A stretch of 64,000 nt of DNA. Origin: Actinomucor elegans (lineage: Eukaryota; Mucoromycota; Mucoromycetes; Mucorales; Mucoraceae). The position numbers and the translations under genes were made by a program. Location: positions 682,001 to 746,000 of the forward strand of contig JAMSLZ010000010.1 of NCBI GenBank assembly GCA_026027325.1, given 5' to 3'. This document shows, in pieces, positions 10,995 through 21,387 of this stretch (positions are counted from its first letter, which is position 1; every line of letters begins with the position of its first letter). The notes below the pieces were generated by a model. That model was not told the DNA's origin, did no database searches, and saw nothing but the letters and a program-made list of their open reading frames with translations.

Positions 10995-13687
10995 TTATCT
11001 ACGTTTATTATTTTCATTCTTTTTGTATTTAATAAAAGCATTTAGATTATCAAGCGCTTCATCTGCTCTCATTCGAAGATCAAAGTCCTTTCTGCGATCA
11101 ATGGATTTTACCTATTTGATGTTTAGTTTCATATCATACAGGAAAAAAGTGGGGTAGACATACCATGGAGCGTACAGACGGAACTAGCTGTTTCAAACTA
11201 TTTAAGAATCCGCCCTGAACAAAGACTGGATAGTCATAATCAAACGCAATGTCGCTATACACATCGAAAATCAAATTCAAGGCCTCCACTTTAATGGATG
11301 CTTGACATTGTTTGTCATTGAGTAAATTCATGACAAATACACCAATGGTCTATAAACTATTAGTAACACAAAAGTAATTCAATAGTGTCACTTACCTTAT
11401 TGGTGTCAATATCATTTTTACGCAGTGCCACTGGACCTAAACAACCGACTATTTTTATACGCATTGATTCTAATGGAATCATTTCATAGGTCCCACATAA
11501 TGCTCCCACGTCCGACTGATCTAGCGGCTATTGGATTGTATAGGTTAAATAAGGGTTCCCAATCCCTGAAACAATACAACTTACGATATCTTGTCCCAGG
11601 CCTCTTCCCAATGCCCATAAACAGCCAATGACCACTTCAAGAATTGCATCTCTAGCCCACTGTTCAGGCTTACTGTTTGCCACGTCGTTGGCAATACTAA
11701 ATAACCATCGCCACAATTGAACAGCATCCGAAGTATAGTGTTTAAACCAATACTTGGTCGGTATATCGTTCATTGCTAGTAAGAAATTATTGAGGCATTC
11801 TAGAGCACGCTGATGCGTCAATACCAGTGCTTGTGTCACAATAGGAGCCAGTGTCATTTGATGATAGGAAATCGGAGTCGCCGTAGAGAGTCGGATCAGC
11901 TGTGGGAATATTTGGTGTATGTAAGCATGTAAAACAGGGTTTGATCGAATCAGGGCTTCATCAACCATGTTTTTGTCCGTAAATATATCAGCGTCAATTT
12001 CGTCCTCGTGTTCTTCTTCTTGCTCAATTTGTGCATCCTCCATCATGGATTCATCTTGTGGCAAATCTTGAAAACCATCATCTAGTTACAAAGGAGACAT
12101 GAGTTTATAAACTTATTAAGTCAATTCTTTAAAAAAAATCACCTTCATCATCTTGAACACAGATATCAGCCAATAATTCCAGAGCTAATTGAGTAATTGA
12201 TAGCGAATCTTCCACACCCTGGATATAAATCTAAACCAGGTTAGTTTCATATCTGTTCTCTGGATTCTATTACCTCTTCATTTGTTAATGGTTGTTTAGG
12301 TTTAGGTGTGATCTCTTGAGAGTCATGTTGATGTATGTTCTAATTCACTATCAATCAGCGGTTCAACTACCTTGTACTTGCGTTAGTACTCACCCCACTT
12401 GAAACCGCAGAAATTGTATTAGTAGCCGCTTGCTGAATATCAAAATCCAATGCTTTCATAAGCACAGGAACCAATAATTTGTTCAATTCTCCAACTGCAT
12501 CATCATCATCATCCCAAGATGAAGATAACCGTACAACATCCCGTACATTCATCAAAATAGCTAAGCATATATACATGTTAATACACACACATACTTGTTC
12601 TATCCCACCCTGTATACTTACCACAAGAGAGCACTTGAACAAGTGTATTGTCACTCCCATCATTCACTATGTTCAATAAAGACTGCACATATTCAGGATG
12701 ATTCTGAAACTCGATATAAAGATCCTTGTTATCATCCGTCAATGTATTCAAACATTGGCCTATTCACTGTCATTGAGTTTTGTCCTTGTATTATGTAAGC
12801 TATCATTTCGTACCTGCAGCAATCACCACTCGGGTCGGACACTGCTTGCCAGACAGCAAAAAGGAAGTTAAGAACGTCACCAAACCATTCATTCGATTAA
12901 TCGCCTTAATGTATTTATCTGAAGCCTCGCTATTATCGTGCCATTGTAAATAAATATATATGCATATATAAATAATCAACACCTTACGGAGGTATGCTTA
13001 CCAAATGCACCAGATAATATAGATATAGTTCTCGGCTACGTCCCAAATCGACTTGCGTCTATCTTGGTCTGCCTCATCTTGAATGGGTGCATTGCTTAAT
13101 ACCAAATTGATTGTCTGCGTAATCTATACAAGCCATTAGATGCGTGCTGTTTTGACATGCTCAAGGATTTTCATACTTGAGGAAGCAAAGTCGATAATGG
13201 ATCCAATATGTTTCGTGTATAGTATTCTTTGGCAACCGTATTATCCACCGAAGCAATATTTCTATATCAAAAAATTAGCAGTAGTACATCAAATAACTCA
13301 AACGTTCTACATATACCTCAAGGCTCCAAGTGATTCGTCTCGTACTTCTTGCTGACTGTCACTGAGTTGCTGAATTAGAATGGGCACGACACCTTTTGAC
13401 AAGAGTAATTTACGCGTTGCAGCATTAGATAATATCAGATTCGAAACACAGGCTGCTGCCCAAGCTCGTTCAGTTGGATTCTCGGAGGAAAGCTATCAAA
13501 GAACAATCAGTCTACTGAATCACGATGCATAATATGGACATACTCGTTCAACTACCGGCAGCACTTGTTCAGCTGTAGGTACTGCCAATTCAGAAGTACC
13601 TTGTTTTAAGCCAGCCTCAATGCCTTTTCTTTGCAGCGGATTCGCACGTCTCTTGGAAGATTTTCTCTTCTGTCTTTGCTTGCCCAT
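10995..13687 (-). CDS. SYO1: Syo1/HEATR3-like armadillo-HEAT import adaptor for ribosomal proteins L5 and L11
   Basis: Thirteen exons: 13544-13687, 13317-13492, 13177-13261, 13002-13123, 12814-12929, 12622-12759, 12394-12560, 12274-12339, 12143-12230, 11585-12081, 11396-11527, 11164-11349 and 10995-11111, giving 677 residues in one frame. Syo1 (human HEATR3) binds Rpl5 and Rpl11 in the cytosol and brings them to the nucleus through a transportin for 5S RNP assembly. Visible marks are a basic N-terminus (MGKQRQKRKSSKRRANPL), armadillo repeats of the form ENPTERAWAAACVSNLILS and VRDESLGALRNIASVDN, and a central acidic loop around residues 360-400 (EDAQIEQEEEHEDEIDAD), which in the fungal protein is an established feature between repeats. 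The C-terminus RRKDFDLRMRADEALDNL resembles the closing helix of HEATR3. All introns are 42-72 nt. The acidic loop is split by an intron. Confidence 0.93.
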
Positions 13688-15183
13688 GACTTATGGTATG
13701 ATAAAAAAAAAAGAGTTTTTTTTTTAAAGAACGCAAGGTTCTCAGCACTTGTTCTTTTGCATGTTATGCTAATAGAGTGGCTTAGCTTTCCTTTTCAATT
13801 CATCAAATAATCGTTGCCAATGATCAATAGAATGATACTATAAATCTCTTTGAATTTTGAGTAAATCCGAGTTTCATCTGATAGAACAACATATTGTGAG
13901 CCTAGGATACTCATCAGATGCAATTTTGAGTCGAGATCAATTGAGGGATCTATAGCTGATGAATGTGTCATATCAATTTTTTTCACTTAATTGACTCAGA
14001 TATCATTATTTTAATACTCAAATATATAAGGCATACTCTGGAACGAAATACGTCCAAATAAGCAACTTTTAATTTGAATGCCAATTGCAGAGCGGCTGTT
14101 TTTCTTTCGAATTGTATACGCTATATGAGGATTTGGTAAGAAAAGTATTGTTCCAACGTACCAAGACCTTATTTTGTCGGAATTTGGTAGCTATTGATTG
14201 ATACAACGTATCAACATGAAATAATTCCTCAAATACAAGCGCACTTTTTTTCTAGATATATCTCGAATTTCACAACTCTACCATTCCTGATCATTGAATG
14301 GAATATACAAGTGCTATCTGAACAATTTTATCCAAAGCATTATGATGGATGGCGGTGGGTTTTGATTTAGTCTCCGAAATTCGATAATTAATCAACAATT
14401 TGGTGGTAAGTAAAATCTTTAAATCGCAACTACTTGAGGAAATCTTTAACTTCGGAGTCTGTGAGGCTACATTAGTTATTCAGCTTTGTTAACGGTTGGT
14501 TGAGTCTCACGTAAATGGCGTCCCTATACATGTTCTCGTAATCTCGTCAAGGTCAAAATAAAAACTTACTCAAAACCAGTTATTGCCTTTTTTTTTGAAC
14601 GTACCAATACGTTTTCAAAAAAGTATAACTAGAAAATAATGTAAACGACGCTTTTTTTTACCTTGGAGAATGTATTAAGCATGAAATGTGGTACAAATAA
14701 GTTCATGCATCTTTCATTTATTGCTTTTCCTTTTTATCTGCTTCTTACGTAAGAATCCCAAAGTTGATTAAAGTTTTCACCTTGACCAAGCTTTTAGTTT
14801 GACAAAAAATTGCCTCAACAAAACTACGAGAGCACCCTATGGTTATTCACAAATAACTATGAGTTCAGGATAACAGCAAGCTTGAAAACATTGCATGAAA
14901 TCACCTTTTTCGGATTAAATAGATAATAAATGATTAAAAACGGTTTTATCTGCAAGATTTATTTTTATTTCCTACATTTGATGGGTTCATCGAAAGTCAT
15001 AATTTAATCACCAATTGTAAACTGGAAGCTCGCGTAACGTCGCATCACACCAAACAATTATATGATTTAGCCTAATATGTATACTAATTTCCAGTTGATG
15101 GCTGCTTGTGAATGACTCTCATATCATTGTGGAAAAGAGTATCTAGTTTTATTGAGTTTCGTTGATGAGCGAAAAAAAAAAGT
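13688..15183. other. Gene-free spacer between SYO1 and the right inverted-repeat arm
   Basis: AT-rich, no gene seen. It carries one minus-orientation dispersed repeat near 13885-13955; the 63-codon minus frame at 13795-13986 lies over that repeat and is not a gene. Confidence 0.5.
13885..13955 (-). repeat. Dispersed intergenic repeat copy (minus orientation)
   Basis: Reads GATACTCATCAGATGCAATT then GTCGAGATCAATTGAGGGAT, the reverse-orientation core of the family. Confidence 0.6.
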
Positions 15184-16022
15184 CCACTTTTTCCATCAAT
15201 GAATTCAACGGAACTGCGCAAGTTTCGATTATTCATTAATAAAAATCGGAGAGTTAGATTGGTCTTTATTGATAGATGAAAGAAAATATCGTTTTCATAC
15301 AATTTCATTGATTTAATTAATGCAATGCAATAATGTCAACTTCTCATGCAGTGCTATATAAACTAATAATATTATGGCATTTTTGACTAATAGCATAATC
15401 TATGTACACATGTATGTACATATGCGTTCAAAACATAGTTTCTTGACTAATAATACATTCTGAGGACTATAAACTCGACGTGCTCTTTCAAACTTTTGAC
15501 TTGTTGATGGTAGATACGTGCTATCGTCCGTCATTGGTTAGTAAGCCTTTATTCAGCCTGTATCTGGTTCTTCCAAAAGAACATAATCCCTATGATTCTA
15601 GAGAAACAGATATGGCAGTACTATAAGCAAACTAATGATTAGCAATATGTTCAAAGTTTCTAAATTTGCAATTTACCTTTGTTCTATTGAAACAAACAGA
15701 TATGAAGATGGTTCTATTGATAACGATTAATCTAGAGATAAGGTGAGCTATCTAGCTCAGTTTTACATACCTTTCTTCTATTGGACTGGTGATAAGAAGC
15801 AATAACATGCTACTGATAATGGATAAGGATTAGCTAGACATTTGAGAACCGTATAAAGTAATTTTAAAAATACTTATAGTTAATGTATGCATTCAACTGT
15901 TTCGAATAATAACCAAAACTAGAACGATTTCTGTGTATGTGTATTTGCCATGAATACACTAACTGTATAAATACAGAATAATAGAGCTATCTCTCAAGCT
16001 CAGCTATACTCAAGCCTGTTTA
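15184..16022 (-). repeat. Right arm of the 839-bp near-identical inverted repeat
   Basis: Reverse complement of 5821-6659 with no length change and only a handful of transitions. Its inner end abuts a short A run and its outer end is followed by A-rich DNA that is only distantly similar to the left flank. Confidence 0.95.
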
Positions 16023-16790
16023 GTGTAAAGAAAGTAAAGACAAAAAAAAAGACGACTCTTATTTCCAAATTACAAATATTCGAGAATAAAGCTAAAAAAA
16101 AACACACAAAGGAACGTCAATAGGACAAACTCTAATAGCAAAAAGGATACCAAAACTGTGAAAGCTGATAAGTAAAGTGGTGTAAAAACTGTAATATCAG
16201 TAGTGATACATAAATATCACAATAGCAATAGGTGTAATGCTATAACTGTAAAATATCTCTGATAATGGTGTTATTACATATGTAATACCGTTATAGTATT
16301 AGTAGTTAGCAGAAATAATGCAACTGCAATATTAGAAATTTACATACTGAATCATAGAGAGACCGCATAAATTATCTGATTAAGATTTGCAGTGAATTCA
16401 TCCGAAGCGTGTTTTAGGGTCTAAATACACTTTCTCAATATTTTTAAACTGAAAACTTGTATAATAAAAATATTCAGATACGTAAACACATATCTATAAA
16501 ATATATACAAATTTGAGATGTGCAGCAAATGATGTTCCATAACCTGCGTATTTGCTTAGGTAAAATATACAAAACAAATACATTTGCTTACTCTTGAATC
16601 TATCGTACCTACTGTTTCTAACAGGAAAGCTTTTTTTTGTAATATTTATTTACTAAATAAATTTTTGTTAAACACATCGCGGAGAGATGATACCTGATGA
16701 AACGTAAAAGAGGAAAAACTATACTACAAGATAATTATAAGAGAGGGGAGAGAGAAAGAAAGGAAAGAAATCTGATAAGATTTGCTATAT
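16023..16790. other. A-rich gene-free spacer
   Basis: Purine-rich runs (16041-16140) and AT-rich DNA; no gene, RNA or clear repeat seen. The T-rich word near 16631 could be the complement of a tail of the LINE remnant that follows, but this is weak. Confidence 0.4.
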
Positions 16791-18200
16791 CAAGTACTAA
16801 AAGGAGTTTATGGCGGCGGAATTGAACAGCCTTTCTGTCGCTGAGATGGCCTGTGGCAGGAGGGAGGTAAGGTTATAAAAGGGCACACTTGGCACTGTAG
16901 GACGACTAGGTTCCCAGTAGAAATTCCACAATTTCCTCAAGGCCGTTGACACAACTGAAAAGTATTTGTTAGGTTGTATAATACCACGTGGTACATGCAG
17001 GAATTCAAGAGTACTATATAACAGCTCTGGTGAAATGGAGATCAAGAGAAAGTAGCGTTGCAGTAGGTCGGATCAGAGTTTCTATTTTGGAGGGCAATCA
17101 ACCAAGAAGTTACGGATAGTATTATCAGCGCTATCGCAAACAGGACAAATCGGCAAGGAAACATTGTCATATTTGAATCGTATCTGTTTGGTGAGTATAC
17201 AACCTGATAAACTGCGAGAGTATATACTTTTGGCTTGAGGATAAATCGAGCAAGGCCAAAAGATTCTTACAATCCTTTTGAGAAAAAGGTGATCAACGGT
17301 AGCATTCTGCTAATGCTATTGCCTGAACTGTTGTGATGAGAACTTACTCCAAATGATGTTATCTGTCAAGTCAGCCTTCAGTGTTTGAGTAACCAATTCA
17401 ATGGAGAATTCCCTGGGAGGATCCATAATATGAGACCAAACAAAGAAACGAAGGTTTACAGTTCTCTGTTGTAGTATGTCGCAATACAACTGGTCATATA
17501 GTCTTGGAAATCAAATGTATTCATGGGTCACCTTTAGTCTCAGCCTATTTTGGATCTTATCAAAAACCAGAACTTGATATGCAGGGTAGGAGGAATGTTT
17601 CTGGCTCCAGTGCGAATCACTGATATCAGTTAATACTTTATAAAGAGACGTATTAAGAATAGTTTCCATGGGGATAGTCCAGCTATAATCGCGTATATTC
17701 GACGAGATAATGAAAGCTATCAAAGATCACTGACCAGAGGGGCATAGTGGCCTTAAAGACAGGACCTTTTCTGTATAGCAGAAGGTAAGGGTAAAGAGCA
17801 CAGTTATAGTACAGAGAAAGATGCTGAAGCCTCAATGGGTGAACAAACGAGGAGCGCTTCATTAGACCCACCAGATAACTCAGCCATCGTTTCTGTAGGA
17901 TGCGATACTGCATAGCTGAATCATGTACCTTTAAATCACCAGACCCCCAAGGTAGAAAGATCACTTCCTTACGGATTCGTGGGGTCTTCTGCTAAATTAA
18001 TTGATATATAAGCATCTTCAAGGTATTGAAGAACTTGACTGTGGGTTTGAGCAGTCGCAAGAAATACCAAAGTTTGGTGAGTATCAAAGTGTTCATGATA
18101 ATCACTAGTTTTTGACTATATATTTTGCATCCTGATCTAACAAAAGCAATCATGGTATCTTCAAGGCGGGCCCGTTGGCAAGTAGTATGAGGCACGTAGT
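16791..18200 (-). mobile_element. 5'-truncated non-LTR retrotransposon (LINE) remnant, C-terminal reverse-transcriptase region
   Basis: Minus-strand pieces in different frames follow the order of the C-terminal end of a LINE polyprotein: SQKLVIIMNTLILTKLWYFL and LLKPTVKFFNTLKMLIYQLI (18195-17992, the thumb-like GKAQIINTLILSKLWY region), then FLPWGSGDLKVHDSAMQYRI and LQKRWLSYLVGLMKR (about 17960-17870, the GGLGVLDPQ-type block), then PAYQVLVFDKIQNRLRLKV (about 17570), then a CPVC zinc-knuckle (zf-RVT) near 17130-17160. The catalytic YADD part is absent, so the element is 5' truncated, as usual for target-primed reverse transcription. Frameshifts and stops between pieces show it is dead. Target-site duplications were not found. 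Confidence 0.75.
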
Positions 18201-18940
18201 ATCACAGACGCTTAAATGGTTCTGTACATCCTTGATAATGATATGTGATGATCCATAGAGCGTCTAGAGTATTAGTTCAAGAAGCGCCTATTTTACCATT
18301 GAGGGAGAATGCCTCGGACTTGTGTTCATTAAACCTTGCATTAGATAGACCTAAAATGTTTTCGGAAATTGATCATTTTTACCTTCACTACCTTCCTCAG
18401 CCGATTTTGATTTAATGTCGCATCTGATTACTAGAATATATTCAAAATAAACTGCTGTATCTAAGAAAACAATTATTAGATTCAAGTTCAGTATGTATAT
18501 TACATTTTAGCGCTTGACTGTAATGAACAGGCATCGATTGCATTATAAATTATAATTCGAAGCCATTGAAAATTGAAGAGACTGCATTTCCTATTACTGG
18601 GACAAAAAATGTTTCATAGTATAAGCATATAGATTACTGTGTGAAAAGCATATAAATGCCCCATAGGATATATGACTAGTATATATGTTGAAACTTGGGA
18701 TTAGTTCACAACCATTGAACCTTATCGAAAAGTAGATTATAGCTCTTTTCATTCCTATGTTTTTGCTTGACAGAGTGAATTGGAGTTTAAAAAACAAATA
18801 ATGGCGTTCAAAGTTCAGCATTAATCTAATAGGATCAGAGTCCCTTTTTTTTTCTGGCTTGCACTTTAAAAAAATACGAAAATCAACGAGGACAAGAGCA
18901 ACAACAACTGGCAACAAACAACGAAATGAGAATACTAAAC
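18201..18940. other. Gene-free spacer with a dispersed repeat
   Basis: AT-rich. Contains one plus-orientation dispersed repeat. The 120-codon minus frame at 18594-18956 has no domain, no good start context and an odd composition, so I do not call it. Confidence 0.4.
18395..18465 (+). repeat. Dispersed intergenic repeat copy (plus orientation), near consensus
   Basis: Reads CAGCCGATTTTGATTTAATG, GTCGCATCTGATTACTAG and TTCAAAATAAACTGCTGTAT. One of the best-preserved copies and my reference for the plus orientation. Confidence 0.7.
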
Positions 18941-19840
18941 GCTCCAGTATTGCCAAAATGAAAGAAGAGCGTGTTCAAGAGCATGTTACTACTTTGGAAG
19001 AAACATGTCTGCAACGAACACAAAAAGAGTGTATTCAAACTGGACAAAGATACTGTAGTAAAGAAAGAAATTATGGACGAAAAATCTTTATTTTTAAATA
19101 TTTCTACAGTAGAAAAGGGTGAACAAACGCAAACTATTACCCTGGACTTATAAATCTAAATTTATCCTGTACATAGATATTATAATTGATATGAATGATA
19201 TTCCAACAATATCTCACAGACCTTGCCTTGAAAGAAAAGCTAAAAACATCATTGCTCATTATTGTACTATACGTAGAAAGTCATTTATATTGGGATACAA
19301 CCTTTGGAAACATAATAAACAATTGCACACCAACGATGTATTATTGCAAAGATAGAATTATACATCTAACCCGAATGTGATGTTTAACGAGGAAGATTCC
19401 AACTTCTACTGTCGATCTTGTAACTTTCAATATAAATAGAAGAGTAGCTATAAATGCCATTTGATCTAAATCCATAATATAAAGCTGAAATCATTAAAAT
19501 TAGTAAATCCAAATATACTACCTGACGAGAATGATCCCAACCACCATTGTCAATTTTGTAACTTTCAGTGTCAAAACAAGAATCGCTACGGATACCAATT
19601 TAATCCGAATTCACAAAACGCAACTGAAGCCATTAAAAAACTCAGTAAACCCAGTAAACCCTAATATATTACCCGGCGAGAATGATCTCACCTACTACTA
19701 TCAGATCTTGCAACTGTACATACTATATCAAATCTGATCTCGACAAAATTAAAGCTATCTCCACTTTCAATATCCAACACTCTACAACCAGTTGCTCCAA
19801 GTTCAATATCAAGCACACTAAAATTATATCTAATGATCAG
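18941..19840 (+). pseudogene. Decayed array of C2H2-type zinc-finger units
   Basis: Three related units of about 140-150 bp lie in a row near 19385, 19525 and 19675. Their plus-strand reading begins with an acidic DENDPN-like lead, then a C-x2-C knuckle: EEDSNFYCRSCNFQYK in the first, DENDPNHHCQFCNFQCQ in the second, while the third (ENDLTYYYQILQLY) has lost the cysteines. Upstream, around 19240-19330, AHYCTIRRKSFI followed by YNLWKHNKQLH looks like another finger with its second cysteine replaced by arginine. Units are separated by stops and frameshifts (for example TAG after FQYK). This suggests a dead gene for a repetitive zinc-finger protein of a kind I associate with mucoralean genomes; function unknown. 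The 5' limit is uncertain. Confidence 0.5.
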
Positions 19841-20802
19841 TAGATCGTTCAACTGATCCCGATTTTAATGTAGAAGCAAGCGGTAGTAGTACAGTATCCT
19901 AATCAAGAGGTCCTTCCTTAATGTTATATATATATGTCTTTAGTTAGTATTATCATATTCATTGAAATAAAAATGTACATTTATAACCTATTTATTAGTC
20001 TTTCGTAATTATACATGTAAAAAGGCTGTGTAGTTTATTAGAAAGGATAAATCACATACGATATTCAGGTATATTTTATATATAAAGAACAAGTAGAAGT
20101 TTTTATTTTACTTCCATTATTCATTCTGGCGACTAATGCATAAGCTGTGACAATGGCTGAAAATTTCACTAGAAATTACTTTTAATTGAAGAATGCAGAC
20201 GTGTTGTTTTTCAGAAGATATATATCATATATATTGTTCATATTTACTTTATTGAAAGGATGAGTTGAACGCAAAGAGCTTTTTTTCATTTCTACTACAT
20301 TTTGGCTATTTAGAAATACTGAAAAATGTAAAGATCATTAAAAAGGCCCTCCAGTTAAATGAGTAATTACGAAGTGTTTGATAAATGATACCTAAGAATA
20401 AAGGTAAACTTTTTCAATATGTAAAAGAAAAAAAAGATTACCCAAAGCTTTGCTTAATTTCTCAAGATAATAGACATAGAAAGCCAATTAACTACTTGAA
20501 ATATAGAAGTGTTTATTAAGTAAAGCTGCTACTATTTTCTGGGGACGCTACAAATGTATGTTCTTATTTTTAATTCAGCTCCAATACACCTTGTTTTTTA
20601 ATTTGATTCTAATGGTCTATAGTTCGCTTGACCGATCCCGATCAAATGTAGCATTGGGTAAATAACATATATATTGACTGAACTACTGCATAAGTATATC
20701 GAAATTATTATTTAGCTATAGCGCAATTGATAGTTATACTCATTAACAATTAACCTGTGAATGACAAACATTTCATGTTACTTAGATCTAAGGATAAATA
20801 GA
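19841..20802. other. Gene-free AT-rich spacer
   Basis: No gene. Weak, partial matches to the dispersed repeat (words like CAACTGATCCCGATTTTAAT near 19850 and TTGACCGATCCCGATCAAAT near 20627) suggest old fragments. Confidence 0.4.
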
Positions 20803-21030
20803 TCTCTCAGCCGATCTTGTCCCAAAATCACTTTCGATTAGTATTTATTGTTAGTGGTAACAGGGTAATTATGGTGGATGTATTGCAGCAACTTATAAAT
20901 GAGTACTATCTGTAAACACGTATTTTATAAATGACATAAAGGGTTCAATTCCCGCGCGTGAGGCCTTTTCAAATAAGATTATTGCTCCATACTCCAAATG
21001 AGCTGCTGTATCTATTGGATCTTTAATTTG
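20803..21030 (+). repeat. Dispersed repeat copy interrupted by a tRNA-like insert
   Basis: The left part reads CTCAGCCGATCTTGTCCCAA and TTCGATTAGTATTTATTG; the right part resumes at CCAAATGAGCTGCTGTATCT near 20994. Between them lie about 140 extra bases (20851-20993) holding an A-box-like TTAGTGGTAAC and a B-box-like GGGTTCAATTCCC about 90 bp apart. The acceptor stem does not pair, so it is not a working tRNA; a decayed tRNA-derived insertion is the simplest reading. Confidence 0.45.
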
Positions 21031-21254
21031 ATAGCGATACAGTATGTATGTTCTAGATATTGTTAATAAAAGACTACTTGTTCATAGCTAACACAGTCAA
21101 CTGTAGTGTTTGTTTATTATTAGTTATGCCATGTTAAGAGTGAATTACCAAAACAGATGGAAATCTCAGCTTTAAATTTGATGCTACTACTATATTTAGC
21201 TTTAAAAGATTATTGTAATCAACGCTTAAACCTCTTTAGATAGATAAAAGCCAT

Positions 21255-21354
21255 GCTTTTTGAGGTGGTCATGTGGTTATAACAAAAATTAGCAGTTTTG
21301 AAACTACTGGTTCGAATGATGCAATAAGGATACTTCAATAAGACTGTAGCCCCA

Positions 21355-21386
<32 letters not shown>
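21255..21386 (+). repeat. Candidate SINE-like element: tRNA-like head and 31-A tail
   Basis: A tRNA-like segment has an A-box-like TGGTCATGTGG near 21265, a possible anticodon arm AGCAGTTTTGAAACTACT with a TTTTGAA loop, and a B-box-like GGTTCGAATGATGC near 21299. After about 45 unrelated bases it runs into 31 consecutive A (21356-21386). Head, body and A tail in one direction is how tRNA-derived SINEs look. The acceptor stem is not recoverable, so I do not call a tRNA. Confidence 0.4.

Positions 21387-21387
<1 letters not shown>

Noticed and set aside
13795..13986. 63-codon minus-strand frame
   Set aside because: It lies over a dispersed-repeat copy.
5821..16022. LTR retrotransposon with the 839-bp units as LTRs
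   Set aside because: The units are inverted rather than direct, lack TG..CA ends, and the interval holds host genes without gag-pol.
18594..18956. 120-codon minus-strand frame
   Set aside because: No domain, aromatic- and basic-rich composition typical of AT-rich noncoding DNA, and it overlaps the start of the decayed finger region on the other strand.
20853..20870. TAGTGGTAACAGGGTAAT, 16 of 18 bases of the I-SceI homing site, suggesting a mitochondrial LSU rRNA insertion
   Set aside because: The surrounding bases do not resemble mitochondrial large-subunit rRNA; treated as part of the tRNA-like insert.
20941..20965. tRNA T-arm-like GGGTTCAATTCCC
   Set aside because: No acceptor-stem pairing and a box spacing of about 90 bp; not a functional tRNA. 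I found no credible tRNA or rRNA gene in the window.
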